Positions 1 to 10,253 of a stretch of 64,000 bases of DNA are shown one piece after another. The stretch is taken from NCBI GenBank assembly GCA_037974965.1, contig JBBPFI010000014.1:124001-188000 (forward strand), read 5' to 3'. Source of the stretch: Dacryopinax spathularia. Taxonomy: Eukaryota; Basidiomycota; Dacrymycetes; Dacrymycetales; Dacrymycetaceae. Position 1 is the stretch's first letter. The number at the start of each line of letters is the position of its first letter. Both the position numbers and the translations under genes were made by a program. The notes beneath the pieces are model-generated. The model saw nothing but the letters and a program-made list of their open reading frames with translations. It was not told the origin of the DNA and did no database searches.

Positions 1-2227
1 CAGCAATCGGATCACCAATTTGCCAACAGCGAACGTTTTGCAGCTCGCTACCTGTTCTACATCGATGCGCTCCTAATCTCTCTCGCCAAACGACTTCCCA
101 CATTCCCTGACCTCAATGTCGTTCCAGAGGGCTGGATGCCGCCTTATGTCCCTGGTGAACGCGAAACGGTACTCAGGCATGAAGTCCGACAAATTCCGGA
201 GCATGTACTGTCAGATCCATACGAGCTCATGATGAAGAAGGACGACCCTCAAGATATCATCGACGAAATCGCCCGGAACCGTGTATGGGTCCTGCCGTAC
301 TTTGGGCAGTATGATGAGATTCCTCGGGCGGTAGTTCAAAGGCATTTAAATGCGCGTGGCCGATTCATGGTGCGTCACTGACCGCATCTTCCACATTACT
401 CTCACCTTCTACATTCCACTCACCTACCACACTGCTCTCACCCTCTACATTCCGCGCCTTCCACATTGCTCCCATCTTCTACATTACTCGCATCTTCGGC
501 ATTCCACTCACCTTCGACGCGCTCTCTCACCTTCTACACTGCTCTCACCTTCTACATTCCTTTCACCTTCTACATTCCTTTTGCATTCTACACTACTTTT
601 GCCTTCTACACTACTTTCGCCATCTACACTACTTTCTCAGCTTCTATACTACTTTCGCCTTCTACATCACCCTGGATATCTACATTATACTCACCTCCTA
701 TATTCTTATCGCGCAACCTGATTTGTACTGATTCGATAAACAGCAAGGCGTTCTTGCCGCAGCATCAGCCCCCCAAGTCCCTCGTCCAGACGGAGTGACC
801 ATATTCCGGGAATCGATCAACTGCATGTACGATGAGCTGGTTATGCTGGAGGCGTTTGTCCTCCGCGAAGGCTTTGATGAATGCATGCCTGATCGTTATC
901 AACTGAACCTCTGGTTCTCCTCAGATGGTATCAGGAAGATTGCGCGTCGCTCATCGGCAGAGCAAGCTTTCAATCGGGACTACTATTCGTCTCTATACAT
1001 TGAAGGAGTTCTTGGCGCGATTGACCATAACAAGCCAATTCTTGATACACGAGGGAAGCACGAAGACCGTATCTCGAATTGGTTGGGATTAGCCACACGC
1101 CACCTCGTACGTATAGGCCTCTTTGTCTTTTGACTTCATAATATACTTACACGGGTCATAGACAGACGTGCTCGAGTTTCACAAAACCGATGATGAGCCT
1201 TTCACTCTACGCTCTGCCTCTGTCATTGTGAGAATACTTCAGCACATGTTCGACCTACTGGTGGAACACGACAGAGGCCCTTTCCCGCTGAATTCTGAGG
1301 TTATACCTCGCTGGGCACTGGAACAACTACGCGTTAGGGTCAATGGTCGATTCCTTCAGAAGCCTCGTGCTTCCCTGACTCGCGCTGTCCTTGTCGGCGC
1401 GGCGAGGAAACCCATGGAGTTCATCGAATTTGACTGCCGCTATGGGCAGTATGTGAAGTCTCGCCACACACTCCTGAACCAGCAGCTTGCTGAGGAGCCC
1501 GATGTACTGCCCACTACCGAGAACGAGGCTAGCTCAAATCCAAAGAAGAAGCCACGTCTTCGTCGACAACAGAACCGCATGGGAGCCTTTCCTCGTCACC
1601 TTCTTACCTGTCCTTTTTGGGAACGCAAGACCTTCAATCTGGCAAACTTCCCTTCTATCGAGACCGTCATCGAAGAAGGCGAAGTTGCGATTATCGATCC
1701 TCCAGCCCTTCCTGGGCCCCTAATTGTGAGTCCTACCTGTAGTCTTCTTTCGATCTGCTGATTATCAGCCAGATTGCTTATGGTAGCAAAGCGTGCCACA
1801 CTTGCCGAGCCATTCCCAAAAAGGAGCATATCGGCTACTATCGTGTCTGCATGCGCTGGGAGCGAGCTGTTTGCTGTCGGTGTAAAGCCATGCGGACAGA
1901 TGCGTGTATGTGGAGCAACGACACCTATGGGAATAGTATGTCGTTCTACTTCACCGGGAACGCTACACTGACCCTTTACAAGTCCCCATCAAGTACTATG
2001 ACCAGACGGGACCAAGAGCTTTCAAATTCAACGATAATCTGCCCTATCAGCTGCTGAAGAAGTACTGGTTTAATGGGGAAGACGATTTCGACCCGGAGCG
2101 ACCTCCCGAGGACTGGGGCGGAAAGCCAAGCTATGAGGGATTGATCAATGCCAAGGGAAGCAAAAGGCTCAGCAGGAGCGCCTACTTTTGCCATAACGAG
2201 GAACTGAACCTCGGGGTGGGCGTATAA
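1..2227 (+). CDS. KDZ-element accessory protein with C-terminal Cys cluster (5' end outside window)
   Basis: I propose exons 1-369, 744-1106, 1162-1725, 1773-1935 and 1983-2227. All junctions keep frame, and the stop is TAA at 2225. I do not recognise a named family. The visible part (about 567 aa) is mostly helical-looking, with a basic stretch (PKKKPRLRRQQNR) near the middle. Near the C-terminus is a Cys-rich cluster (CHTC, a lone Cys, then CCRC and another Cys) that could bind zinc. The last segment (KYWFNGEDDFDPERPP) is conserved in the decayed copy downstream. Intron 1 is unusually long (374 nt) and made of the element's 18-bp repeat. The association with the transposon rests on that repeat and on position. 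The start codon lies left of the window. Confidence 0.6.
370..743 (+). repeat. 18-bp minisatellite filling intron 1
   Basis: From about 395 to 710 the intron is a run of variants of CTCACCTTCTACATTCCT. It sits between a GTGCGT donor at 370 and an acceptor ending at 743. The long open frames here (LLHYSHL-like or TFYI-like peptides) are translations of the repeat and not genes. Confidence 0.85.
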
Positions 2228-3009
2228 ATGAGCTGAAAGTACACTTCCCTGTTGAGCAATGCCATTCACTTTCATCCTGTTGAGGATCTCATCCTGTCTC
2301 TATTGACGACTCAATCAAAAAGGAACGCATGTGAGTGAATCAATTACCACGCGTGGGCATGTCTGCTAACCCACAAATACATCAGAATCGTTACTTGCAC
2401 TATATGCTGGTCATTCCACTTGCTAACTGAAATGGAAAGCGCCCAAAATGATGACCTACCGTTTTCACAGTCGCCTGAATTTGTCGCCATCTGGTTTAGG
2501 CGTCAGCCAATTTCAGCGCCAACGGATCTGAGAATCAAATGATTTCAAAGCCATCCGAAGTGACGACCCACTGAAACAAGCACCTGGCGCCCAAATCCTG
2601 TGGCGATCGTTTCGGACGGCGTCCAGATCCACTGACTCTTTCTTCAGACGGCTAGCAATTCATTTGGTGCTGAAATCATGCGGCGCTCAAATCATTTGGG
2701 CATCAGATCAAGTGGCACTCGAATTAAGGGGTCTTAGGTCGTCTCTCGGCGTCAAACCGTTAAGCCTGTTCCCCTGCTCAGATTCACATAGCTGACGACT
2801 GTCACTCCAGCCTCAAGTTCATATCCTCATTGCCTTCTGGTCATGCGTTTGAGCAATTGCGATAGACCCGCACCGACGATGATTGTAGCTGCACCCATGA
2901 GTTTTCCTCAGCTGCGCCATCGCTTACGCTCTTGGCTGGAAGCAGTATTATGCTCATTGTATGGAGATCTATTTCGCCGTGGGATGGGCTAATTCGCAGT
3001 TCAGATTGA
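2228..3009. other. Spacer between the two gene copies, with subterminal-type repeats
   Basis: No gene seen. The stretch 2420-2740 contains many imperfect copies of a roughly 15-20 bp unit around AAATCATTTGG followed by CGYC or GC (for example near 2678-2725). It resembles the block at 5100-5430, which also lies just behind a copy of the accessory gene. This fits the subterminal repeat zone of a DNA transposon. Confidence 0.5.
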
Positions 3010-4950
3010 GGATTACCAAGTCGCAAACAAGTGTTTCTGTGGCTCGACGAGTTCTACGTTGCCTTGCATCCGAAGCATGATCCCGCAGGCTGTCTACCAC
3101 CTTACCTTGCTGGCAAACATGAAACACTACTGAGGCATGAAGTACGATATCGACCCAAGCACCTATCGTCAGGCCCATACCATCCCCTGAGGGATACAAA
3201 CGACACTCAAGATATCATTGACAAAACTGCTGACAACCGGCTTCTGCGTCTGGCTTTACTTTGGGCGGTATGAGGGGCTGCGTCGGGCGAAGGTTCAAAG
3301 GGAATTGCATGCGCATGGCTGGCTCATAGTACGTCCCTGCTCTCACCTTTGCCTTGGCAATCATCTTCTACACCACTATCATCTTCTACGTCACTTTCGC
3401 CAAGTGCTTCACTGCCGCTTCTTGTATACTCTCGCCCTTTACATTCCGCTTGCCCTCTGCATTCCATTCACCTCGCCTTCTTCACTCCTCTTGCTCTTGC
3501 CTCTTCACTCCTCTCTCCTTCTACACTACCCTCGCCGTCTACACTACCCTCGCCTTCTTCAGTACTCTCGCCTTCTACACTCCTCTCGCCTTCTACACTA
3601 CCCTCGCCTTCTTCAGTACTCTCGCCTTCTACATGACTCTCGCCTTCTACATTACACTCGCCGTCTACACTACCCTCGCCTTCTTCAGTACTCTCGCCTT
3701 CTCCACTACTCTCGCCTTCTCCACTACTCTCGCCTTCTCCACTACCCTTGCCTTCTACATGACTCTCGCCTTCTACATTACACTCGCCGTCTACACTACC
3801 CTCGCCTTCTTCAGTACTCTCGCCTTCTCCACTACTCTCGCCTTCTCCACTACTCTCGCCTTCTCCACTACCCTTGCCTTCTACATGACTCTCGCCTTCT
3901 ACATTACACTCGCCGTCTACATGACTCTCGCCTTCTACATTACACTCGCCGTCTACACTACCCTCGCCTTCTCCACTACCCTCGCCTTCTTCACTACCCT
4001 TGCCTTCTTCACTCCTCTCGCCTTCTGCATCCGTGTCGCCTTCAATACTCTCACCTTCAATACTCTCACCTTCAGTACCCTCACCTTCAGCATTCCTCTC
4101 GCCTTCTACATTCGCCTCGCCTTCGTCATTCCTCTCGCCTTCTACATTACCCTCATCTTCAGCATTCCTCTCACCTTTTCATCCCTGTCGTCTTCAGCAT
4201 TACTCACGCCTTCGGTTTCCTCCCTGACATGCCTGATTGATACCTATTTAGCATCTGATTCTACTGCAACGCTATCTCGAGAAATGCACCCCTCATATCG
4301 ACAGCCCAGAGCTCGCTTTGGTTTGGGACTACTACTGACTCTAGTGCATTGACGAGATCCTAGGCCCGATTGACCATAACAAGCCAATCCTTGATACACG
4401 ATATGCTGGAAACGACAGAGAGCAAGGCTAGTCCCCAGCAAATCAGAAACCGATATCTACACTCAAATCCGCACGGCCTTCTCCTCGTCACCTTGCCTGT
4501 CCCTTCTGCCAATCCAAAGCCTGCACTCCGAACAACTTCCCTTCTATCGACACCATCATTGAAGAGTCAAAGTTCAGACTGAAGATGATGTAGCGCTGGA
4601 TTGCACATCTCATCGTGAGCACTTCCTATCGCCTTCTTGTGATCGACTGATTATGGTACAGTCTACGTATGGAAGCCCGATCTTCCATATTCAAGTTCCG
4701 AGCCATTCCAAATGGTTGGTTTGTTGTGTCTAATCAGGTATGCATGCGTGTTGGGTCTAACAAATCCAACTGCAATAGTATGCCTTAACCATTCGCCGGA
4801 TCAGAACGGCACACATTGACTCTGAGCAAGTGGCTGTCAGCACGTACCGGGGGCGGACAAGTCAGCGGGTGTTCATCTTTGACGATAACATGTCCCACCG
4901 GCTTCTGAATAGGTACTGGTTCAATGGGCAAAGCCGATTGGAGTAGTATT
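3010..4950 (+). pseudogene. Decayed second copy of the KDZ accessory gene
   Basis: Protein-level matches to the gene at 1-2227 run in the same order. 3090-3230 matches its first visible exon (PPYLAGKHETLLRHEVR against PPYVPGERETVLRHEVR). 4365-4405 is nearly identical in DNA to 1018-1055 (IDHNKPILDT). 4475-4570 matches 1585-1680, and 4855-4945 matches the last exon (RYWFNGQS against KYWFNGED). The reading frame is broken near 3235, parts of exon 2 and the Cys cluster are missing, and intron 1 has grown to about 900 bp of repeat. A non-functional duplicate is the simplest reading. Confidence 0.75.
3340..4230 (+). repeat. Expanded 18-bp minisatellite (about 49 units)
   Basis: Tandem units of the type CTCGCCTTCTACACTACC, with higher-order blocks. 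A block of about 145 bp near 3650-3760 recurs near 3770-3890. It sits where the intact copy has its 374-nt intron. All three forward frames stay open over long distances only because 18 is a multiple of 3 and the unit lacks stops. Confidence 0.9.
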
Positions 4951-5029
4951 GGGCAGGTGAGAATTTGAACTGATATTCCAAGTGAGGGGGACTGATGAAT
5001 AGCACAGGGAGCCCCACGTTTGAGCAATT

Positions 5030-5632
5030 GAAGCGTCCACCCCTGTGCCTGTATATCGAGCTAGGACAGAATGAGGTTAATTCGAAGACTTGAATATGTA
5101 TGTGCGCTCTCCATTCCATCGAATGAAAGGCCTGCTGATTTGGGAGTCAGCTGATACGACGGCCACATGAATCGATCGCCATGTGCAATGGCAGTCAACC
5201 GATCTCGCGACCATCTGATTTGAAAGCCCTGCTCCCATTTCATGCGACGCTGGAATCGGATGGCGACCAAATCATTAGGCTACGAGATCAGTCCACTACC
5301 AAATCGGCTGGTTGCCGTTTCATATGGCTTCCATATCACTTCGTCTTCGTTTCGGTCGGACACCATTTCAAATGGCGTCCACAGCGGGTGGAGACCGTTT
5401 CAGGCGGCCTGTACGGTTGAAAAAAGTTCATTATAAAGATGCAGTAACTATAATAATGATATATGCTTCGAATTGGCGCTTGAGTGGGACAATATAAGGT
5501 AAAGATCGTGGAACAAGCGCGACAACAGACTAGGAAAGGCACTTTATCGTGAAGAAAAGGCTGGTATGTAGTTCATGATCAATAATTAAAAGGTGGTATA
5601 ATGTTAAAGAGAGGTACGAGCCATTGTTATAG
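5030..5632. repeat. Second block of degenerate subterminal-type repeats
   Basis: Between about 5150 and 5420 imperfect units recur around CCATTTCAAATGGCGTCC, for example near 5363, with variants near 5213, 5235, 5271 and 5321. Many are partly palindromic. The block follows the decayed gene copy and precedes the minus-strand GRF gene. I see no gene here. Confidence 0.5.
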
Positions 5633-7720
5633 TCACATTCGTTGCTTCTTGCTTCTGTTGGTCACCTTCGGGCTTGACTTCGCCTTCGACTTTCTCACCT
5701 TCAGCACTACTATCTCCCTTTCAGCATTATGCACCTCTTGTCGGAAGGACGCCCAAGACCAAGTACGCTTCGCACCGGCTGAGTACTCGGACAAAGTTGC
5801 AGGGGTAGCATTCTCGAATACCTTCCTCTGATCATACCACGTTTGTTTTGGCGGTACGCGACCCAAGACTCGTTGCTGAGCATCTGAGACTGTTCGCCCC
5901 TTCGCATGCTGAGCAAGGATGTCCACAATTTGGGAGTGAACAAGCGAAAATGGTAGTTTCCCGGGCCAGTCAGAGTCGATGACGGTTGGCTTGCTGTCTG
6001 GCGGGGGACTGACAGAAGGTACCGAGGGTAGTGTGAAGACAGATGTAGCCGGAGAAGCTAGGAGAGCTGAGTGAATAACTTCGTTGATCTCAGGAAGAGA
6101 GCCATCGGTCTCAGAGGAGTTTGATCGCTTCCGTTTCTGCCCATCATCAACGTCCAGATCGAACACTTGATCCTGCACCTCCATTCCACCCATCTTCTCC
6201 ATTACGCTCAAGTTCTGCATTCCTCTCACGCTCTGCTTTTGACCAAGCCTTCCCTTGCCAATTGGCGTAACTGGCCTGGGACTGCCTGATAGCTTGATGG
6301 ACATTGGTGTCTTCTTCGGGGTGCTTGGGTAGGACGGACCGCGAGAACGGGGCGCATCTCGTATCAAGGTGGGATACGCAACAAGCGAGACCTCCTCCTG
6401 AACATGAGAGAGGGAGTCGTCAACACCTGGAAGGCGGCAGAGGAGACGCTCATTGCGCAGGATTGAGCGAAGCGCATCTCGGCCATGGTACTCCCAACTT
6501 CCTGACTCGGCCGAGTACAACTCCAGGTAAAGAAAATCCGGTCCAAGGTTATCTTCTAGAAACCGAAGAACGAAGGTGGGCCACTCGTTGATGCGAGTAG
6601 TCAGCCCACTGAGACTTAGTGCAGCAGTGAGACCGGCAAAATGCACTTTGCGCTCCTAACGATATGTTATCAGCCATCTATTCGGAGACCTGAGCATTAA
6701 TATGGACGCACCTTTGTCAAAACCACTAGGGTAAACTGCCGTGCGCTCTCCTCTTCACGTGCTTGTGCCTCTCTCTGTAAGTTTCGCAACTTCTCATCCT
6801 GCTCTTGAGCTTGTTTCCTAGCCGTCGCATATGGGTGATGAACTCCTTGCCCAAGAGGTTTTGCGTTACCAGACATTGCTGGTCCTTGGAACGCCCGAGG
6901 AACTTGGGTGGATGGTGGCATTGCGGGAGAAGGCGGGAGTTGCGTAGAAGGCGGGAGTTGTGTAGAAGGGGGAAGTTGTGTAGGAGGCGGGAGTTGTGTA
7001 GAAGGGGGAAGTTGTGTAGGAGGTGGGAGTTGTGTAGAAGGGAGGGGTTGGGTAGATCGCACGCCATTGCTGGGATATTGGGCGAGCAGGGTTGTGAATG
7101 TCATATCGTGAGCTTGCGGGGTATTGGTTTCCATAGCTGATGGCTTCGTGCTCTGCTCGCTGAATGGCAGATGGTGCTCAGTGCAGTCGAACGGGGTGTT
7201 TCTTTGAGCAATGATGCAACACGTGCGGCAGAATTGCTTGACACAACTGGTATTGAGCATCTTGGAACATCCGTTCAGGCATCGAGGTTTGCTCTTTCGT
7301 GGTAACCTTGAGCTGAAGCCCGGAGGAGACCCTGCTGTCAGCCGTTTGGCCGGACTGATGGGAGGTGGTGGGCTGGAGCGATAATCGGCTCCTGGATTGT
7401 TGAAGAGCAATGGTACACGATGTAATTCACTGAGTGGGATCCGATTGGTGAGAAAGTGGAAAGTATGGTCGAAATGTAGGACATGAGAGCACTGTAGAAG
7501 GTGAGACACCGTGGCAAGCCGACATCGTTGAGCTCACTTTCTCAAAGACCCGCCCGTAGTTCTCTGGGTGCTTCTTATTCCGATTCATAGAAACAAAAGG
7601 CTTGCAAAGCGAGCCACATGCGGCACATGTTTTGAGCTGAAGCTCTGTCAGGCCCCAATATGCCATGACTGCCCGCACGTTATTGGGAAGCGAGGGATCG
7701 TTGATAGCAATGAAAACCAT
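5633..7720 (-). CDS. GRF-type zinc-finger accessory protein of the KDZ element
   Basis: Model: exons 7720-7538, 7491-6712 and 6655-5633, 661 aa, all in frame. Residues about 30-65 carry CAACG followed by NYGRVFEKC, the pattern of a GRF zinc finger (nucleic-acid binding); the last Cys is supplied across intron 1. A second cluster (CLNGC, then CRTCC, C and H) lies about 75 residues later. Then follow a run of STQLPP repeats, a charged coiled-coil-like segment (EQDEKLRNLQREAQAREEE) and a C-terminal half with a globular part (WEYHGRDALRSIL) and Ser/Pro/basic tail. Intron 1 ends with CTCACCTTCTACAG, which is the element's own repeat unit serving as 3' splice site. It lies in tandem behind the KDZ gene, about 255 bp away. 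The role in transposition is inferred. Confidence 0.7.
6925..7050 (-). repeat. 18-bp signature repeat inside coding sequence (STQLPP repeats)
   Basis: Seven or so tandem 18-bp units, reverse complement of the type TCCCGCCTTCTACACAAC. They encode repeated STQLPP/PTQLPP. The unit length and core (CTTCTACA) are the same as in the element's intronic repeats, so the same oligonucleotide has been domesticated as a peptide repeat. Confidence 0.85.
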
Positions 7721-7975
7721 CTTGGTATAGGATGAGTGGAAATATGAAAAACTGTAAGGACTGTCACGAGGTGTTGATAATGAAGCTATGAGTTGAAAAC
7801 AGAGCGCTCTAGTCCACACACAGAGACCCTCTTTTTGCTGATGCGCACAGACCAGTTCAGGAGTTTAGGGTGAAATACAAAAACCAAATGTCGAGCTTAA
7901 TATCACACGACCGTTACAAATCCAGAAATTACAGAACGATATGGGTACTGAAGGGAATACATGAAACGTTGGGGA

Positions 7976-10253
7976 CTACAGCTTAGCAACTGGGGGAACA
8001 TGATGCGGTGAGAAACCACGTCTCTTCAGATCCTCGACAACAAACCGATTCCGCACCTTGATAATCTCATCAAGGAAGAACTCATACCGAATTGGGAGCA
8101 TCTCTCGAACAATTGGATGAAAGTTATTGAGCCATGCGTTCACCTGCTCGCATTTCGACGAATTGAAGGTCCAAGTCTTGTGTTCTTCGTCATAGAGCTC
8201 CGGATAGGCGGTTGCATTACAGTGAGTTCCGCAATACCAGTCTTTCTCGGAGTGCTTGGACTTGAAGTGAAAGACGTCGACAACCAGAGCGGTATCCTTG
8301 AAATACTCCTTCAATGCCGGCCGGTCATGGATATACTTGTGTAACTGGCAATTGTTGTCGTAGAACAGTACATCCGGCAAGGAGTCTGGGGTGGGAAAGA
8401 CGCTCTGCAGGAAATCCTAGCAAAGAGGTTAGTAAATGCGCTCCAAGCTGGTAACACTTCGTACCGAAACAGATGATATGGATTCAGCTCCATAGAATGT
8501 GCTACGTGCCATTATAATTCCGCAAGGCCGAACCACCAATTGCTCATTATGTGTACGACGTCGGGTAAAGCGCGCCTTCTCAGTTCTGGAAGATGTTGCG
8601 GGGCGACCAGCTTGGGATAGCCTGGCTTTATTCTCATCTTCTACACCGCTTTCGCCTTCCACATTAGGATCGAGTTCCTGATTCCCATCATGCATCCTTC
8701 CACCCCGCAGATAGGCATTCGTGCGGTGGAGTCGTTGCTTCATGATGTCAAATGATTGGTGTTCAGTGCGGTATCTTAATTCCATGAGGGAATGAGCCTC
8801 GAGATCACAGGTCTGATGGCCTGTCCATACAGCACGCTGACAGCCTTCGACCGCGCAGACCATCTCGAGATGGGCATGAACCAGGCAGTAACGTGCTCGA
8901 TTGGTTATAAGAGGGTTGGCGCAGTTGTGGACCGAACAACAAGGTCGACCAATTGCCACACCATCGGTCACCGCGCAGGACAACATTACTGATGAAACAG
9001 GTAAGCAACCTATTGGCCAATCATGAAAAATCGTACGAACAATCTTGGCCATTCCGAGTGAAGAACTTCCTGCATATGTCGCAGGCATGCGCCCATTCTT
9101 CCTGACCTCGCTCAGCAATGAAGACATTACGTTCAAGCATGGCGCTTGCAAGTCTCTCGGTTTGAGACAGACCAAGTGAGTTCGGAAGGCGCAACTGACT
9201 GCGTTGTTCCTCATGATGAAGCAGCAGTGCATACAGATCGAACAGATCTGCAACATGCTCGCTACGAAGTGGCGGTACTTGGAACAAGCCTTTCGCAGGG
9301 TGTCCGGCGGACGCCAGCGTTGAGTTGTAGATCAGCGCATTGGCAGACATGGAAGAACTGCGTGTACATGTGAGTGCAATGTAGAATATGAGCAGAACGT
9401 AGAAGGCAAGGGAGATATAGATGATGAGTGTAATGTAGAAGGTGAGCCGAATGGAGAGCGAGTGAGATGAAGATGGGCGGACTGTGGAAGCAGATTGAGG
9501 GGGAAATCAACTCACTGGGAAAAGACTGTCAGTGTACGAAATAGCTCGCAGAGTTTGGCCTCGAACAGGAAGTGCTTTTCGCCCTGAAGTACCCTTGGAA
9601 TGCCGCGATAATACACACGGTCTGATGTTCCATCCTCTCGACGTTCGCAAATGTAGTTGATGTGGTATGTCGAAAGACATGCACGACAGCGGAGAGACGT
9701 CACAAGAACAGGGAATGCGCCTTGACCAAGGGTGTATAACGCTGCCCTATACCGTCTTGGGTCAGATAATCGCATCCCTCGACCGTACTGCATGTAGAAT
9801 GGGCATGTTAAGATGGTGCAAGTGCGGGTAGGCGGGTAGAACTCTTCAGCAGCTACTCAGATGTGAGTAATGTAGCAGATCCAATCCAGCACCGTGCGTA
9901 CCCAGATCCACAGCATAGCTATACTCGGCAAAAATTCGATAATTGTCTGCCAAGGGAGAGGACATGTTGGTCGGGTTGTTGGCTGGGTTCCAGATGGTTT
10001 CGCGGAAAGCCGTCCAGAGTGCCACTACTTGCGCTGCGCTCACAGATAACCCAGTAGATAGGAGAGATATGACCGTATTCGGTAATGTTACAGGCGGGGC
10101 ACCAATAGCCTCGAGGGTGCTGTCTTCCTGCCATGCTATCCGATTCTGCAGTCTACGCACGACAACAATGAACTCGATGACCTGCGCGACAGTAAGGTTG
10201 CCAAGCCATGGTCTCAGAGGTTTAAGCCGTTGGTAGAGCTCATTGACAAGCAT
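7976..10253 (-). CDS. KDZ-class protein with CxC5/CxC6-type cysteine clusters
   Basis: Model: exons 10253-9902, 9843-9516, 9357-9041, 8988-8465 and 8416-7976, 653 aa, no frame break. The order of segments is that of fungal CxC5/CxC6 proteins linked to KDZ transposases. An N-terminal helical region (AQVIEFIVVVRRLQ) comes first, then FYPPTRTC with ALYTLGQGAFPV and CRACLSTYHINY. After these come HACDICRKFF, TDGVAIGRPCC with repeated Cys/His pairs to about residue 400, and finally DVLFYDNNCQ and DVFHFKSKHSEKDWYC. The acidic residues of the last block are likely catalytic in the RNase H-like fold, by family knowledge. Intron 2 is filled with the 18-bp repeat. The intact frame suggests recent activity. 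Confidence 0.85.
9361..9515 (-). repeat. 18-bp signature repeat in intron 2 of the KDZ gene
   Basis: The intron contains several units of the type CTCACCTTCTACATTACA on the coding strand (for example near 9430-9448 and 9385-9412). It ends in a normal acceptor before 9357. Confidence 0.75.

Noticed and set aside
350-798. Two overlapping frames of 110-123 aa
   Set aside because: They lie in the repeat-filled intron of the accessory gene; splicing from 369 to 744 gives a better continuous protein.
3340-4230. Possible CRISPR-like array
   Set aside because: Units are contiguous and variable with no unique spacers, and the genome is eukaryotic.
3218-4352. Open frames of 332-340 aa with repeated LLHYSRL or TLAFYTT motifs
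   Set aside because: They are translations of an 18-bp minisatellite in an intron position of a decayed gene. All forward frames stay open for the same trivial reason.
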